Shown: one piece after another, positions 32,715-33,372 of the stretch | How positions within the stretch are numbered: position 1 is the first letter of the stretch | Layout of the letters: each line of letters opens with the position of its first letter | Assembly (NCBI GenBank): GCA_029256325.1 | Contig: JAQSYD010000041.1 | Span: 1-33,372 of the forward strand | Direction: 5' to 3' | DNA from: Clostridia bacterium | Lineage (GTDB): Bacteria; Bacillota; Clostridia; Lutisporales; Lutisporaceae | Length of the DNA: 33,372 nt | Made by a program: the position numbers and the translations under genes | The notes under the pieces: model-generated | The model's database searches: none | What the model saw: only the letters and a program-made list of their open reading frames with translations | Told to the model about the DNA's origin: nothing

Positions 32715-33372
32715 TTATAAACCTTTTCCTGAGTCAGTCACTTGAATCAATTCTTTTGGAAATGGTTCAAAAATCGTTTGCTGTAATAGGTATTCCTCAT
32801 CAAACCTTATAACCCAAGTCCATAAAATAGCCATCACTGTTGATTGAGGAATATGTCTGCTATGGTAATCTTCAAGAGAATCCAGAAAATATGCTTTTTC
32901 TTTTTCAGATAATACTTTTGAAAAATGACCAAATATGTACATCATAACGTTCATGTACTGCCCACAGGAGGGTTTTCTTAACAGCAGCTTATTTAGATTT
33001 TTTTCGTAAGATTCTAAGATTTCACCCATGGACTGTTTTTTGCAATTCGCTAGAATTCTTTCAAGGATATTAAGTTGATTTTGCGAGTGTACCATAAAAA
33101 GATATTTATTTTTTTCATGAAATTGAATTAACCCTTTCATATTATTTTCTTCTTTTACCTTGCGAAAATCAGCTTTTGTAAAAATCGTAGTATAGAATTT
33201 TTCTCTAATACTAAAATTATTCATCCGCCCTTCATCTTCAAAAGCAAATTCAGGAAAGCGTCCCATCATAAATCCACTAAACATACCCTTTGCCTTGCTG
33301 CTAATACAAGGTACTTTACCGATAGAATTATATATCCTTACTTCTTTGATGCCACAGCTTGGAGAGCGACTT
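32715..33372 (-). CDS. DUF523-DUF1722 fusion protein, N-terminus outside the window
   Basis: The reading frame continues upstream of the first internal ATG (33284) to the window edge with SRSPSCGIKEVRIY and CISSKAKGMFSGFM, which is the end of a DUF523 domain with its SPSCG cysteine motif. Residues after that form the DUF1722 (YbgA) domain: FHEKNKYLFMVHSQ, YEKNLNKLLLRKPSCGQYMN, FGHFSK and YHSRHIPQSTVMAILWTWV. The two domains are commonly fused in bacteria; the function is poorly defined, with proposed links to metal-dependent or photolyase-associated activities. About 219 residues are seen here; 90-100 more are expected beyond the right edge. Confidence 0.85.
   Translation of the reverse strand, partial: SRSPSCGIKEVRIYNSIGKVPCISSKAKGMFSGFMMGRFPEFAFEDEGRMNNFSIREKFYTTIFTKADFRKVKEENNMKGLIQFHEKNKYLFMVHSQNQLNILERILANCKKQSMGEILESYEKNLNKLLLRKPSCGQYMNVMMYIFGHFSKVLSEKEKAYFLDSLEDYHSRHIPQSTVMAILWTWVIRFDEEYLLQQTIFEPFPKELIQVTDSGKGL

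Overview
All recognisable genes in this window lie on the minus strand of what looks like a low-GC Clostridia (Firmicutes) chromosome. Purine-rich Shine-Dalgarno sites precede nearly every gene. The content also fits: an Aquifex-type aconitase beside an isocitrate dehydrogenase, an S-layer-homology surface protein, a transketolase split into two subunits, YesM/YesN-type two-component proteins and clostridial-style tmRNA (ssrA) sequence. The species is not claimed. Genes are described below in decreasing coordinate, i.e. transcription order.

Right edge (about 31.9-33.4 kb): the 3' part of a DUF523-DUF1722 gene, then a DUF488 gene, then a 3' fragment of ssrA with its own terminator. Middle-right (22.3-31.4 kb): a sensing and import module. 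A lipoprotein binding protein, a YesM-like histidine kinase and a YesN/AraC-like response regulator form one unit that resembles the staphylococcal HptA-HptS-HptR sugar-phosphate sensor. A separate regulated gap follows, then a second binding lipoprotein, a double-length permease and an ABC ATPase with an unusual inserted segment. The ATPase gene runs straight into a nearly complete ssrA copy that lacks its 5' end. A chemotaxis receptor gene follows, flanked by two related palindromic repeats, then a third ssrA 3' fragment.

14.4-19.2 kb: an intergenic stretch with small coding-like remnants and simple repeats, a membrane-anchored NERD-domain protein, and a large S-layer-anchored protein. 2.3-14.2 kb: a sugar-acid type catabolic region. 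It holds a GntR/FCD regulator, transketolase N and C subunits, a beta-hydroxyacid dehydrogenase, an RpiR/SIS regulator, an SDR dehydrogenase, a TRAP transporter (small and large membrane subunits and binding protein), 6-phosphogluconate dehydrogenase and a PfkB sugar kinase. Taken together: uptake of a sugar acid by TRAP, oxidation or reduction by SDR and beta-HAD enzymes, phosphorylation by PfkB, decarboxylation by Gnd and carbon shuffling by transketolase. The exact substrate cannot be read from sequence. Left edge (0-1.9 kb): aconitase and the first codons of isocitrate dehydrogenase, with a strong sigma-A-like promoter.

Two things stand out. First, three ssrA 3' fragments lie in the same orientation within 12.5 kb, each followed by its own hairpin terminator, and they bracket the chemotaxis and ABC/two-component modules. 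This suggests repeated insertion or exchange at ssrA. Second, three genes in the left third (aconitase, gnd, rpiR) each carry a short internal deletion, estimated at about 37 to 85 bases, that breaks the frame, and several intergenic stretches there hold orphan 3' gene ends. This is either genuine decay of the catabolic region or an assembly artefact; reads would decide.
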